A program made the translations under genes and the position numbers. A stretch of 64,000 nucleotides of DNA from positions 2,046,001 to 2,110,000 of the forward strand of contig NC_046674.1 in the NCBI RefSeq assembly GCF_003369915.1, given 5' to 3'. This stretch comes from Drosophila miranda. Its lineage: Eukaryota; Arthropoda; Insecta; Diptera; Drosophilidae. This document shows, in pieces, positions 46,201 through 57,393 of the stretch. Each line of letters opens with the position of its first letter. Within the stretch, counting starts at the first letter, position 1. The notes under the pieces were generated by a model, which ran no database searches, was not told the origin of the DNA, and saw only the letters and a list, made by a program, of their open reading frames with translations.

Positions 46201-47608
46201 GCCGTCGATTCAATTGTCTACCGACTGCACAATGTGCGAGAGAACTTCAATGAAAAGGATCGTTTTCATATGCTTCGTTATGGGCTGTACGAAAAGATGA
46301 ACACTCTGTCGCGCCAGTACTCGCTAGAGAATAAGTACCAGAGCGCCAGGGCTCACAAAAGAGATCGTTTGACGCCCGAAAACAGAGCGATTCTCAAAGA
46401 GCGCCACCTTGCGTTGCAAGTGGAGCTAAACTTGATGAAGATTAGGAATCTCGATGGCACCTGGCTGTTCGATAGGTACCAGGAGATGACGAAGCAACTG
46501 CTGGACTGGGAAGAGCAGCTCAACCCTCGATTGACACATCGCGAGGAGTACGATATTGCTCACTCTCTTATAAAAGAAGCCAACATTGTGTGCACCACAC
46601 TCTCCTCGTGCGTGAAGCTGGGCAGTTTTATTAACTACTTTGATATCTGTTTAATTGACGAGGCAACACAATGCACCGAGCCGTGGACCCTGCTGCCGAT
46701 GCGTTTCGGCATTCCGCACCTGGTGTTGGTGGGCGATACGCAGCAGTTGCCTGCCGTCGTGCTCTCCCAGAAGGCCGTCGACTTCGGTTTGTCTAAATCA
46801 ATGTTCGATCGCATCCAGCGGAGCCTGGAGAAGCAGCAGGGGGTCCAGCCGAATGGTCATTTGTCCGTCCACACCAAGCTCTTTAGTCTTACCACGCAAT
46901 ACCGCATGCATCCGGAGATCTGTAAGTGGCCGAATCGCTACTTCTACGAGGATCGGCTAGTCAATGGACAGGGCCTTGATATGTTTCTTGATTCGCCCTT
47001 GATTCCCTACTCTGTTATCAACTTGGGCTTCACCAGCGACACCAGCGATCCGAAAACTCGGAGCATTAGAAACGAAGAGGAGGCTCGCTTTGTGGCCAAG
47101 CTCCTGGCAGAGATGGAAAATCATTTGCCGAGCAAAGTCTACCTCTATGGTTTGATCTCGCCGTACAGCAGCCAATGCCATACCCTGAGCCAAGTCATTC
47201 CCAGTCACATGAAGATCATGCCGCCACACACTGTGGATGCCTATCAGGGCATGGAGAGCGATGTGGTCGTCATTTCGAATGCCAGGACACGCGGCACCGG
47301 TTTCCTGTCCAACTACCAGAGGCTCAATGTCGCCGTAACCAGGCCCAGGCGCTGTCTAATCATCTGCGGCAATTTCAATGATCTTCAGGTAAATGTCTGC
47401 TAAAACATTGTGATTCTGTAATCATATAGATATCCTCTTATCTCTCATCTTCCAGAGCGTGCCAATGTGGAAGAACCTGCTGGGCGATGCCCGTAAGAGA
47501 GGGGTTTACTTTGACTTAAAGCGTGAGGATGTTGCCAATCTAAAAGAGTCTTTGATGAGCAAACTGTTGGTCAAGACCCAAGAGAAGGCTAATAAAGATA
47601 ATTTATAG
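40288..47608 (+). CDS. Senataxin-like SF1 helicase with N-terminal FHA domain, 6 exons
   Basis: Exons 40288-40461, 40523-41630, 41688-44535, 44620-44912, 45758-47388 and 47456-47608 join in phase and give 2068 residues. The ATG context is CACAATGG. An FHA domain spans the first two exons, with GRH (25-27), SRKH (40-43) and NG (62-63), so a phosphothreonine reader. Two SUMO-interaction-like motifs follow (IVILSDSDD, IIVITDSDDDD). A Lys/Glu-rich, disordered middle contains a 221-residue tandem duplication (541-761 and 762-982). The C-terminal UPF1-like helicase has Walker A GPPGTGKS (about 1584), DEATQ (about 1775), GDTQQLPAVV, QYRMHP, VDAYQGMESDVVV and NVAVTRPRR. Senataxin-type helicases remove R-loops and help termination. 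I believe it is the CG7504 locus of D. melanogaster. Intron 4 is unusually long (845 nt). Confidence 0.92.
41631..41687 (+). other. 57-nt stop-free intron in helicase gene
   Basis: Donor GTAAGT and acceptor TTTTTCACAG are canonical. The length is divisible by three and has no in-frame stop, so retention would add 19 hydrophobic residues (SFSVFSILISLFF) between exons 2 and 3. Confidence 0.75.
42026..43351 (+). repeat. 663-nt in-frame tandem duplication inside helicase coding sequence
   Basis: Copy 1 (42026-42688) and copy 2 (42689-43351) differ by only about six to ten bases by eye (for example at the GAAGTCTTGG/GAAGACTTGG, CCATTC/CCATCC and GAAGATCAAG/GAAGTTCAAG sites). Each unit itself holds three diverged copies of a KSRISQRRS-type motif. 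The period is 221 codons, so the frame is kept. Confidence 0.95.
44913..45757 (+). other. Long intron 4 of helicase gene with coding-like segments
   Basis: The intron runs from GTACGT to CTTTACAG. It is 845 nt where the other introns of the gene are 57-84 nt. A minus-strand frame at 45217-45480 (87 codons, e.g. LPFHLLDLNWDASVRL) and a plus-strand piece near 44946-45056 have protein-like composition. The insert may be an old mobile element or a nested gene remnant; I cannot name it. Confidence 0.45.
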
Positions 47609-47730
47609 TAATAGAAAGAAAAAAGAACAGAAAAAAGTGACGCTAATGAATATTTTTTTTTTGTTTTTTTATGCATTACAATGCCAGGAGGAAAATCGCA
47701 AGAAACGGTCTTCCCCCAATAATATAATTA

Positions 47731-47736
47731 AATAAA
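47731..47736 (+). terminator. Poly(A) signal AATAAA of helicase gene
   Basis: The hexamer lies 123 nt after the stop codon. Confidence 0.55.
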
Positions 47737-47739
47737 CGC

Positions 47740-48801
47740 CATTTTCAGTTGGATTTACATTCATATTCTCATTATTTTTCATAACATTGATAGAGGACTT
47801 AAAGTTTCGATTTCTTTGTACACATAATTTCCTTAAAACATTTTCCGACCTGCCTTCTCCTTCGTATATAACAGGATTTATATATGAAACATTCTATATA
47901 TATATATGTATATATATTATATATGTATGCTTTTTTTGTGAAAATTGAATGAATAAAGGAACATAAAGAAATGTGAAATAAAAATGACTGGAATTCAGTT
48001 ACGATACGTACGAGTATATTGCACTATAAATGACAGGCATAACGGAATTGCACATCATTACAGAAGTCTTCGGTTACAGGTGGATGTATGTATGTATGGG
48101 TTCAAAAATGCGCTTCGATTATGCTAAACACTGGGTGGGTGCCTCTGCAGCTCCTTGTCCTATCCTTGTCCTATCCTTGTCAATCTCTAAGTCATAGTAG
48201 TAGTAGTAGTAGTAATAGTAAGTAAATTCACTAACAACACATGCACACGCGCACAATCGATTGTTAAATTAAATTCATAGTTCTGCTGGTTGGTTTTGCT
48301 TCGTCTTGCGTCTTGCATTTTGCATCTTGCATTGGATCTGCTGATCTGCTTAAGCTTTAAAATAATGGAATCGCTTAACAACAAATCTATATATAACTAT
48401 ATAGAATAGAAGGGGAGCAGCAGCACACAGAACTTAATGCCAAATCAGAATATATATAACTTAGTGGGGATGGGATGGGAAGGGCGGGGAAGGGGAACGG
48501 GAACGGGGGGAAAATGATCTAAAATGTAGCAACAAAATCTAACGTAAACACTAAAAACATAACAATAATTATGCTCTCAATTAAAACTAGTTTATGTGGC
48601 GGCTTAAGGTGCATGCCGTATGCTTCTAGATATACTATAGCATATATGTATATCAATATTTCTTTTACACATATAGAACGTACGACTAAAGCAAACTTGT
48701 CTGTTGTCTGTTGAATCTAAATGGGTAATGGGTAATGGATGACCGCAGAGCCCGGTCTTGTTTTCCTTTTTGTTTTTGTTTTAGTTGTTTTTGTGTTAAA
48801 T
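47740..48801 (-). other. CdsA 3' UTR and intergenic DNA
   Basis: I see no gene. The helicase gene and CdsA are convergent, so most of this is probably CdsA 3' UTR. It contains TATATA tracts (about 47876-47930), a (TAG)n repeat near 48196-48216 and a G-rich run near 48470-48512. I found no canonical minus-strand AATAAA close to the CdsA stop. Confidence 0.45.
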
Positions 48802-51468
48802 TTAGGTTAGCATATCGCCCAGAGAGTCCTTAAGCGATTGATAAATTTGGTATTGTTGATCTGGCTTTAGATTGTATATCTGTGTCAGGAGCTTCGCCGG
48901 CGATGGGGTTCTGATGAAGCTCGATATATAAACGTTGACAAAGGTGGCCATCAGAAACTGGCAGTCGAAGCGGTCCATGATGCCGCCATGTCCAGGAATC
49001 ATGTCACCAAAGTCCTGCAAAAAAAAAAGTTATCCATAGTTCATTGCTTGAAACAGCTCTTGCGAGCTCAAACCCTCACCTTGATCTTAAAAGCTCTCTT
49101 AAAACCGGAAGCAAAGAACCCGCCGAAAGGTCCAATAATGGAGCTGAACAAGCTCAGAGAAATCGAGTGCCAGATATAAGGATAAACGTTCAAGGACTTG
49201 CCAATGCCAAACTTAAAACCAAAAGAGAAACACATTAAACATAAAATATTAATCTGGATAAAGTTTGCTTTACGTACCACCTTCAGGCTGTATTCCTGCG
49301 GCGTGAACAGATAGCTGGGCACACAGCTCATTGTCATACGACCCAGTTCCTCAGAGTATTGTATGGGACATATGAAGTACTGGTAGTTGCACAGAAAATA
49401 GGAAAACAGAATGCCGAAGAGGACTGTGGCAAAACCACCACCAATGAAGCCCTCCCAGGTCTTCTTGGGGCTTAGCTTGATGAGGGGTGTGCGTCCAAAG
49501 AAGAAACCAAACACATAAGCCATGACATCATTGCAGACAATCATCGATACGGGCACAATGAACCAAATGAGCCCCTCGAATATGTTCTGTATTATGAGGT
49601 AGCTCTGGGTGACGACAATCAGCAGCGAGACGTGTGTCCAGGCAAACAGGCTAAACTGTTTGATGTAATACTTCTTCACAAGCGACAGCACAAACCAAAC
49701 AAAGCCAATGATGTACAGGGCGAACGAAAGGAAGCGATGGTAGGTCACCAGAAACTTGAGATATTCCTGCAAGGGGATTTACCATTGGGATGAGCCATTT
49801 GTAAATTATAAAAGGCTGCCTTTCTTACCACACGATTGATGACCACGCCGAAGTAATCAACCAGATTCTCGCCATAGAAGAAGTAATTGGATGTAAGCAG
49901 AAAGTACCAAGAGAGACTGCGGAACCAGGGAAGTCCGTGTATGCGATAAACTTGGTAGCCAATCGAGATGATCTCCTGAAAGCACTTCACCTGCACCAGC
50001 AAAGTCTGAACAAGGGAAAGAAAATAATAATTTAGTTTGATTCTCTTCCACGGCAAAGGCCATTGAACCCACCGTGATCATCAAGGCCAGCGGGCCGCCG
50101 TAGATGATCAATGCGAAGCCACAAATCATAATCCATGTGAATATGCCGCGAATGACCCAGTTCTTCCAACTACCAAATGGAAAAACTATTATTATTATTT
50201 GTAATTATCAAAATATTTGCCACCCCACCCACTTTCCGCCGACTGCAGCCAGCTGTGGGGCAAATGTATTTTTGGAAATGATTCGAAATTCTTCACATAC
50301 CGATCGGGTAAATCCTTGAGTGCCGAATCCAATAGCTCTGGTGTCTTGTCCGTGCCCTGGGGTAGATTCTTGGCCAGCTCTTCGACGAACTTCTCCTCGG
50401 GAATTTTCTCCTCCTCAGAGTCCACCTGCGGACCGGGAAACCAATTAGAATTGCAATTTGTCTGGCTAAATGGCCCCTCGGGGCAGGGGGTGAAGCTTAT
50501 ACATTTTAACGAGGTGCCGTTCAAAGTCCAAAATATATACTATTGCTATATACCCATAATCAGAATATCAGCCAACGATATGCCGCCATTTATCCAAGAC
50601 ACACACACACGCACAAACACAGAAAAATTGTGGGATTTTCGGTGGCGTGTTTTGTTTGTTGCCAAATCATTGATAAGAAGCCATATGGGGGGAAGGGAAA
50701 GAAGGTTCGCTTATCAGAGAGACGGAAAAAAGCCGGAACCATTGCAGAAAGCATACGAGGCGCAACGGGGCGACCTCTCTCTTAAGGGGTGGGCGCTTCC
50801 GTAATGGCTGGAATCCACTATAATTGGATTTGCACGAAATAATGGCGTTACATTGCTTCAACGCGGTGGATGGGGGTGGTAGTAGGGGGTTGGGGTCAAA
50901 GTTATTGGTTTTTCGCCTGCTGGCCTGCGCTCTAAATCGGTCTCTCTCTCTGTCACCCCTGCGAGCAAGGTGTATTAATACCAAGTGAGACACTCTGCCA
51001 GAGGGCGCTCTCTGAAGGGATAATATATTTCAACCGTATTTTTTTTTGCATGCTGAGAAAGTAACAAAAGACCAGAAAAAATAGATAGATCAAGAGAGCG
51101 GGAAGTTTCCACCTCACATAAATGCACCCTAATTGCGCCCACCTGATTTTGCGTCAGAGAATAACAAAACACACACACAACGCACCCAACAGATGTGTGT
51201 ACATACATTTCTACTGGTATGGGTATACACACATTTGTTTCTTATGTTTTTTTTCTTTGCGCTCCAATGAATTATGCAAATGGAATGGGGAACGAGGCAA
51301 GGAATTGCTCTGCTCCACATAGGAGTCATTGCCTGGGCATCAGTAGCAGTCAGCTAATTGGACACTTACATGGTCTGAAGAATCAGCTGCAGACGAGTGC
51401 CGTTTCACAGAATCAGATTGACCAGCAGCCTCACCGAGGCCCTCCTTTCTGCGTCGCACTTCGGCCAT
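48802..51468 (-). CDS. CdsA: CDP-diacylglycerol synthase (phosphatidate cytidylyltransferase) CdsA, 7 exons
   Basis: Minus-strand exons 51468-51370, 50425-50301, 50169-50073, 50005-49829, 49766-49278, 49211-49080 and 49014-48802 join in phase and give 443 residues, close to the fly protein. The enzyme makes CDP-diacylglycerol from phosphatidic acid and CTP in the ER, feeding phosphatidylinositol resynthesis in photoreceptors. A hydrophilic N-terminus ([10 protein letters not shown], acidic [12 protein letters not shown]) precedes several membrane segments. The family signature is complete near the C-terminus: [12 protein letters not shown] then [15 protein letters not shown]. The [13 protein letters not shown] motif is also present. 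The end of exon 5 could be AAG or AAGGTG; I chose the later GTACGT donor, which keeps phase and gives LKVFGIGK. Intron 1 is about 940 nt. Confidence 0.96.
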
Positions 51469-51623
51469 TATTCTATTTTCACCGTATGCCGCAATTGATT
51501 TCGGTATCGACTTCACTTCGCACAAGCAATTTCAATTGCACTTGCAGTCCGCGTCTATTCGTAGTCACAAAAAAAATATTTTAGTTGTCAGTCAGAGTCT
51601 TCTCGTTCAAAAAATGTAGAAGC

Positions 51624-51678
51624 AGTGTGACGGATTTATTGATAAAATATACGGTCCGACCCTCAGAAATATACCAAA
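51624..51678 (-). promoter_or_regulatory. CdsA: CdsA core promoter: Motif 1, DRE-like and Motif 6 sites
   Basis: On the minus strand, GTCACACT (51624-51631) matches the M1BP Motif 1 core, TATCAATA (51638-51645) is a DRE with one mismatch, and a perfect Motif 6 (51667-51678) follows, all 156-210 nt upstream of the ATG. This is the classic housekeeping combination of fly promoters. Confidence 0.7.
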
Positions 51679-51890
51679 ATATACCGTCTCATTTGAAAAA
51701 TATACCGTAAATGTACAGACAAATTCAAGTTATATTTTACATATTTCTCGTTTTTGATATTACGTCGAAAATTACTAGCTAGATAGAACCCTCAGTCCTG
51801 CCCACATAATTTCATCCAATTAATGAATCATTTTTCTACTTGACTGGCTTATTAAATACTTGACTTTGATTGTTTTAGCCTCAATTTTGG
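51636..51890 (-). repeat. Promoter-bearing dispersed repeat, copy B
   Basis: This copy is aligned by eye with copy A at 39088-39330 over about 240 nt in the same orientation relative to the gene. Shared blocks include GATAAAATATACSGT, GAAATATACC, TCTCATTT, TTCTCGTTTTTGAT, CCCACATAATTT, CCAATTAATGAAT and TTGACTGGCTTATT. Confidence 0.75.
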
Positions 51891-52194
51891 TTCCTCAACA
51901 ACAATATAACGTCTCGTATGATGAAAACCCGAAGTTAGCCCACTTAAGCCCCCTTTATTTAAACAGTTCAACGACTTGAGGTAAATGGCGGAAAATCTTA
52001 CTGATTGTAAATTCTTCTTGTAGATCCATGCCATCTTTCCTCTGAAGTTAAAAAAACACCACAATATCTTCCCACTGAACGTCGCTAAAATTAGTCAATT
52101 CTAATTATTTTCGGTGTAAAAATTTAAATTGAAAAATAAATTGAAAATTGAAATAACCCCTTGGCATATAAGCCGATAATCGTTCTCCATCAAG

Positions 52195-52680
52195 AATTGG
52201 AAACCATATTGCTTAATTTTGATGTTCCGTCAAATATTATTAGCTAGATAGAAAAATTAGCCATGCCCACATAATTTTATCCAATTAATAAACCTATTTT
52301 CTAATTGACTGGCTTATTGTAAACACTTGCTTTAGTTGGATTGTAGAAATAGCATTTCTACACGGCTTCTACATTGGTTCAATGGACAAGAGGGTGAGTC
52401 CATAACGCTACTTGAAATATACTAGAAAATACTATGAAAAGTATAACACTTACAAGGTGTCTGACGTAGACATGGTGACGTACAATATACGGCCTGACCC
52501 TTAGAAACATACCAAAAGATACCGGCTCATTTTCAAAATATACCGATGTAAGACCGAAATTAACCCACTTAACCCCCTTCTATTTATGCGAACATCTTGA
52601 GTGAAACCGCGACAAAATAATTTTATATGCAGATTCTTCTTATGCTTTCTTCTCTCTACTTAACAAAAAAAAAGATGCAT
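52195..52680 (-). repeat. Promoter-associated dispersed repeat, rearranged copy C
   Basis: 52195-52345 repeats the distal half of copies A and B (GCCCACATAATTTTATCC, CTAATTGACTGGCTTATT). 52470-52560 repeats the promoter half (AATATACGGCC, ACCCTTAGAAACATACC). 52555-52680 repeats 51931-52075 (a TTARCCCACTTAA block followed by an AGATTCTTCTT-like end). Copies B and C look like a segmental duplication of about 560 nt with internal shuffling. Confidence 0.6.
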
Positions 52681-53400
52681 TGATGCATTGTACCTGAATG
52701 CCTAGGTTAGGTTAGGTTAGGTCTTTAACTTTTATACCCTTCGTGGATATATATTTATACACCCCTTGGGTGGGGTCACAATGGGGTTAATTGGTTAGCA
52801 GAATATTGTGCTAAGACAAAGATTTTGCTAAATTGCGAAGAGAGAGAAGGACAAGAAGTTTTATATGAAAAGGTTGCTAATCTTGAGAAGATGCGTCTGG
52901 TTATGAGGACTTATGCGATACTGCTGAGAAGAGGGAGGATGTCAAGAAAATGAATTTTCTTGGCCTGCTCATGTTCTTGGCCCGACTTCTCACCGTTGTG
53001 GCGGTAATATTTTTTGTTAATTTTGGCAAAGTATTACATGCATTGCTTATAAGTATAAGCAAGCTAAAAATCCATTTTCATTCGATTTTTAGTATATGGC
53101 AAAGAAAATTCCACAAAATTACAGAAATCCATCATGTCATGCAGCAACAAAATTAAAATGGCGCTTTCAGTGGCGGCCTAACAGCCGAATTTTTTCAAAT
53201 GTTCTTTCGATAGGTCGGTTAGATATGTAAAACAAAATCGTATCGGTAAGATTTTCTGCTTTTGAACACAGGCCTACTTGGACCGAACAATATTTTTTCG
53301 CGTGTAGTTTTACAATTCAAAAAAGCCGCATTTGGTGAGTTATTTGTTTTCTATTTAATTCTCACACTTCTATTTACGTTCCTGGACGGTTCTGCGTTTA
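52680..53400. other. Non-coding DNA before the zinc-finger remnant
   Basis: I see no supported gene. There are three TTAGG units at 52706-52721, too few to call telomeric, a TTTATACCCTTCG block of mobile-element type, and open frames rich in hydrophobic residues without support. Confidence 0.4.
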
Positions 53401-53416
53401 CTTTAGATACGTTTCC

Positions 53417-54010
53417 ATGGAGGAAATATGCAGAGTTTGCATGGGCTCCCATGCATTCGGAGCGTTCACAAACATTTTTGTGGAGCGCCAAGAACTTGCC
53501 ATTACCATTGCTGAAATAATTGAAGAGGTTACCGGGTACCAGGTTCGGCGGGGGGACTCGCTACCAGAAGTCGTATGCCCGCCCTGTCTTCACGATGCAG
53601 AGAATGCTTTTAAGCTTGTGAGAACCTGTAAGCAGAACGAAAAACTCCATTTCTCACGAATGGAGCAGAATGAAGAAGAAGACATATCTTGCGACCGGTC
53701 TGCTCGAGTGCATTTATAAAAAAATATGAACTTACCGTACACACCCGTACGCACACGGGCGAAAGAACCTACAAATGCTCTACCTGCTCGAAGTTAGTTA
53801 ACACAAAATATGAACTAACCGTACACACCCGTAAGCACACGGGCGAAAGACCCTACAAATGCTCGACCTGCTCGAAGGTTTTTAAGACAAAATATGAACT
53901 TAACAAACACACCCGTACGCACACGGGCGAAATCCCTAAAAATGCTCCACCTGCTCGAATGGATTTGTGACAAGATATTCACTTAAAAGACACACGCGGG
54001 TGATCTATTT
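53417..54010 (+). pseudogene. Decayed ZAD/C2H2 zinc-finger gene
   Basis: ATG at 53417 opens a ZAD domain (CRVC and CPPC pairs, then KLVRTCKQNEKLHF), which in flies binds zinc and dimerises. It stops at 53719, after 100 codons. C2H2 fingers follow in another frame from about 53690: a first finger lacking its first cysteine (RPVCSSAF), two complete ones (CSTCSKLVNTKYEL, CSTCSKVFKTKYEL, each with HTRxHTGE linker), and a fourth thrown out of frame by one base near 53935-53945 (CSTCSNGFVTRYSL in the shifted frame). The normal linker of about 100 residues is missing. The finger units repeat every 84 nt with high identity. Most likely it is a pseudogene made by internal deletion plus a frameshift; a short ZAD-only protein is possible. 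Confidence 0.7.
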
Positions 54011-54149
54011 CCAAAGACACACAGCGAGAGTGAACGTGATTTCTAGTTTGTACTCATTAAGATAATAAAAAAACCATTGAATTCAATAATGTCTCGATAC
54101 GTTTACTCTCTTTATATAGCAAACACATACAAATTCATAATACTATACT

Positions 54150-54849
54150 ATACACATTCTAATGGTCTCAGGGAGCAGATCAGCTTACTGAAAAATCATC
54201 TGTTTCCAACCCACGTACCAGGTTCCCTGCTCAGCACCGATAATATTGAACTGGAAAACAGCCTGCGTCTTGGAGACAATACCGACGGGTAGAAGAGATT
54301 AAACTTTCTTTAAAAATTGAGCTATTTTTCCACTATCCCTGCCTGTATTGGGAGTGGATGCACCAGGTGCAGCAGCACCTACTGTTTCAGCTTGTCCCCC
54401 ACAAAGAAGTCAACTATAAGGTTTTCGGTGTTCTCCGGCACGCAGGCGTAGCGCGTATCGGCTGCTTTAAGCACTTCATCATGACCAGTAAATTGCTTGG
54501 GCTCCCGGCCGATTCATATGGCCATTATTACTTGTGGTGTTAAAAACGGCCATCTTCAACACTGCTTTCGATACATATCGGCGGAAAACGAGAAGAAAAA
54601 ACAGTAAGTCCATGTATGTTTCCAAAGAATTAAATAATTTAATATATGCCATAGCTGATGGCAGATAAATCAGGCGAACAACCGCCCGAGGCTCAGGGGC
54701 GGATCTGCGGCATGAGCAACCATACGCTTAAGAAGTTGTACAAGCTGAAGCTGCAACATGCCCGGAAGTATCGCACAAAAAAGGTGGACGACACCCTCGA
54801 CGTTTCGGACGTGAGCTCAGAAAGTCTCGACGACTCTCTTAATTTTTAG
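54150..54849 (+). pseudogene. Broken, unidentified gene with three coding-like blocks
   Basis: Block 1 (about 54163-54292; GLREQISLLKNHLFPTHVPG) passes by one frameshift near 54290 into block 2 (54290-54543; YKVFGVLRHAGVARIGCFKH and LPADSYGHYYLW). One extra T near 54540 leads to a third frame (KNGHLQHCFRYISAENEKKK) up to a GTAAGT donor at 54603. After a short intron-like gap (acceptor CCATAG near 54655), block 3 (54658-54849) gives MSNHTLKKLYKLKLQHARKY and an acidic Ser-rich end (SSESLDDSLNF) with a TAG. Order, strand and composition indicate one gene of over 200 residues that has at least two frameshifts. I do not recognise the family. A related-looking N-terminal start (MDREIETLSKLSTQFVVRG) appears at 54903. 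Confidence 0.5.
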
Positions 54850-55106
54850 CATTTTCATTTCTTTATATCATTACAAATACATATCCACAATTCGACCCTA
54901 AAATGGATCGGGAAATCGAAACCTTGTCTAAACTTTCTACCCAGTTCGTCGTCAGGGGCACCCTACTGCTACCCCGTTTAGACAGGCCTTAATCGTCTTA
55001 AGAAACTTTCCAACACTTGCCACCGGCGTCACTGCAATTTTCGGCTCGCCAATTTTCACATTGAAATAAGATATTTATCAAACGAAGAAGCTTAATTAAA
55101 TAGAAA

Positions 55107-57393
55107 ATGGCTGCAGCTATCGATGGTGTTCTCCCAGGCACATTGCAAGAGCTGGTAAAAAAGTCCAAGGTGCTGGTTGTTGGCGCGGGCGGGATCGGCT
55201 GCGAGGTCCTCAAGAACCTTGTGCTCAGCGGCTTCAACGACATTCAAATTGTGAGTTTTGTGAATTCCACGCGTCGCTTGGCTAAAATTCCCATCCCATT
55301 TAGATCGACTTGGACACCATTGACCTGAGTAATCTCAATCGGCAATTTCTTTTTCATCGCGAACACGTGGGAAAATCAAAGGCCCGTGTGGCACGGGAAA
55401 CTGCTTTGAGCTTCAATCCGGATGCAAAGATAACTGCATACCATGATAGCGTCACATCGTAAGTTCAGTTCCAAGATCTCGCATATTCTCGTCCATATTC
55501 TAGTTCTATCTACTGTCTGTTTCCAGCTCCGACTACGGTGTCAGCTTCTTCCAGAAGTTCGATGTAATCCTCAGCGCTCTGGACAATCGTGCTGCCCGCA
55601 ATCATGTGAATCGCATGTGTCTTAATGCCGATGTTCCTTTGATCGAGAGTGGCACCTCGGGCTACAATGGTCAGGTAGAGCTGATCAAGCGGGGCCTCAC
55701 CCAATGCTACGAGTGCCCACCCAAGGAGAAGCAACGCAATTTTCCCGGCTGCACCATACGCAACACGCCCTCGGAGCCCATCCACTGCATTGTGTGGGCC
55801 AAGCATCTCTTCAAGTGAGTTGAATTCTGAGCCAATCCAATTGAACCGATTCCAAGTCTAACCCCCTTCCATTGTAGTCAACTGTTTGGAGAATCTCTCG
55901 ATGATGAGGACATTTCTCCAGACGCTGCCGATCCGGATGCCCAGAGTGTCCCCCAAGAATTCGATGCAGGCGCAGGTGGAGACGGTGAGGCGAAGATCAG
56001 CAAAGAGAAAACTCCAACGGAGAAGGGCTCGAACAAAGGCAATGTTGTGCGCATCAACACCCGCCAGTGGGCCAAGGATTGCGACTACGATGCTGCGAAG
56101 CTCTTCAACAAGTTCTTCGATGAGGACATCAACTACTTGCTGGTAATGTCTAATCTGTGGACCTCGCGAAAGGCCCCAGTGCCCGTTTCTTGGGACACAC
56201 TTGTGCCCGAAGGGACGACTGATATCCAGCCAGAGTTCGCACGGCAGCATCACAAGGTCTGGACCGTGGAGGAGTGTGCCCATGTCTTTGCCAATACGCT
56301 CAAGGAGCTGAGCGCATCATTCCTCAAACTAAAGGCTGATGAAACTCTTGTCTGGGACAAGGATGATCAGCCGGCAATGGACTTTGTGGCCGCCTGCGCC
56401 AATGTGCGCTCCTACATCTTTGACATTGAGCGAAGGTCAAGATTTGAAATCAAGTCGATGGCAGGGAATATTATACCCGCAATTGCCACCACCAATGCGA
56501 TTACTGCTGGCATCTCTGTGATGCGAGCCTTCAATGTCCTTCAGGCCAAATGGGAACAGTGCAAGGCCGTCTATGCCCGTCTTCGCCCCAATGGACGCGG
56601 CCAGTTCCTTGTCCCAGATGCCTCCTTGGCAGCACCCAATCCCAGTTGCTATGTCTGCTCCCTAGATCCGGCCATTACCCTCCGCATCGATACCAAGCGT
56701 GTTCACATTAAGGAGCTACGCGACGATGTACTGATTAAAACACTCAACATGCTCCATCCAGATGTGGTACTGATGGGCTCTAACTCTATTTTGATCTCTT
56801 CGGAGGAGGGTGAAACGACAGATAATGACGACAAGCTGCTGTCCAAAATGAACGTTGTAGACGGCGCAATCCTGAACTGTGATGATTTTCATCAGAACTA
56901 CAGGCTAAGCGTAATAATATCGCATTTCGATGCAGAACGAGACGATTCTCTCTTCGAGGTGTCTGCCGACTCAAAGAAGTTGCAACCCAAAGAGGAGGAA
57001 GAAAAGAAGCCGGACGATGAAACCGACAAAGGAAAGGAATTACGAAAACGTTCTGCCAATGGTGCAGATGTTGCTGCAGATGATGGCCCCTCCACATCGA
57101 AGCGTAGTCGTCCAACCGAAATAGAAGACGACGACGACGATGACTGTCTTGTGATCGAAGAGGAAAACGATGAGGATGTAATGGTCGTGGCCACAGATAA
57201 CCTTTCCGTAGAGAGTCCCGCCAAAACGGCCACCAAGCGAAAGCCCAGCGAAGCGATCGAAGAGGATGAGGATATCACCGAGATATTGGACTCGTCCGAC
57301 GAGGAGGCAGCCGGACCAACCAAATGCAAACGTTCCAAGATAGAACTGCCCGATCTGAAGATCAATCAAATGGAAGTCATAAACATTGATTGA
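55107..57393 (+). CDS. Uba2: SUMO-activating enzyme E1 catalytic subunit Uba2, 4 exons
   Basis: Exons 55107-55250, 55304-55458, 55527-55814 and 55878-57393 join in phase and give 700 residues, the fly length. With Aos1, Uba2 adenylates SUMO, forms a thioester and passes SUMO to the E2 lesswright (Ubc9) in the nucleus. The sequence shows the ATP-binding [14 protein letters not shown] near residue 25, the [11 protein letters not shown] nucleotide-binding motif, the CxxC pair YECPP, the catalytic cysteine in [12 protein letters not shown] (Cys174), and the [14 protein letters not shown] region. A long acidic and basic C-terminus with NLS-like KRKP and KCKRSK ends [16 protein letters not shown]. 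Introns are all short. The start is the first ATG after an AT-rich leader. Confidence 0.97.

Noticed and set aside
52706..52721. TTAGG repeats like insect telomeres
   Set aside because: Only three units; fly telomeres do not use this repeat, and it fits a fragment of a dispersed element.
53262..53519. 85-codon frame overlapping the ZAD start
   Set aside because: Other frame over the conserved ZAD domain; the ZAD frame has the cysteine pattern, this one does not.
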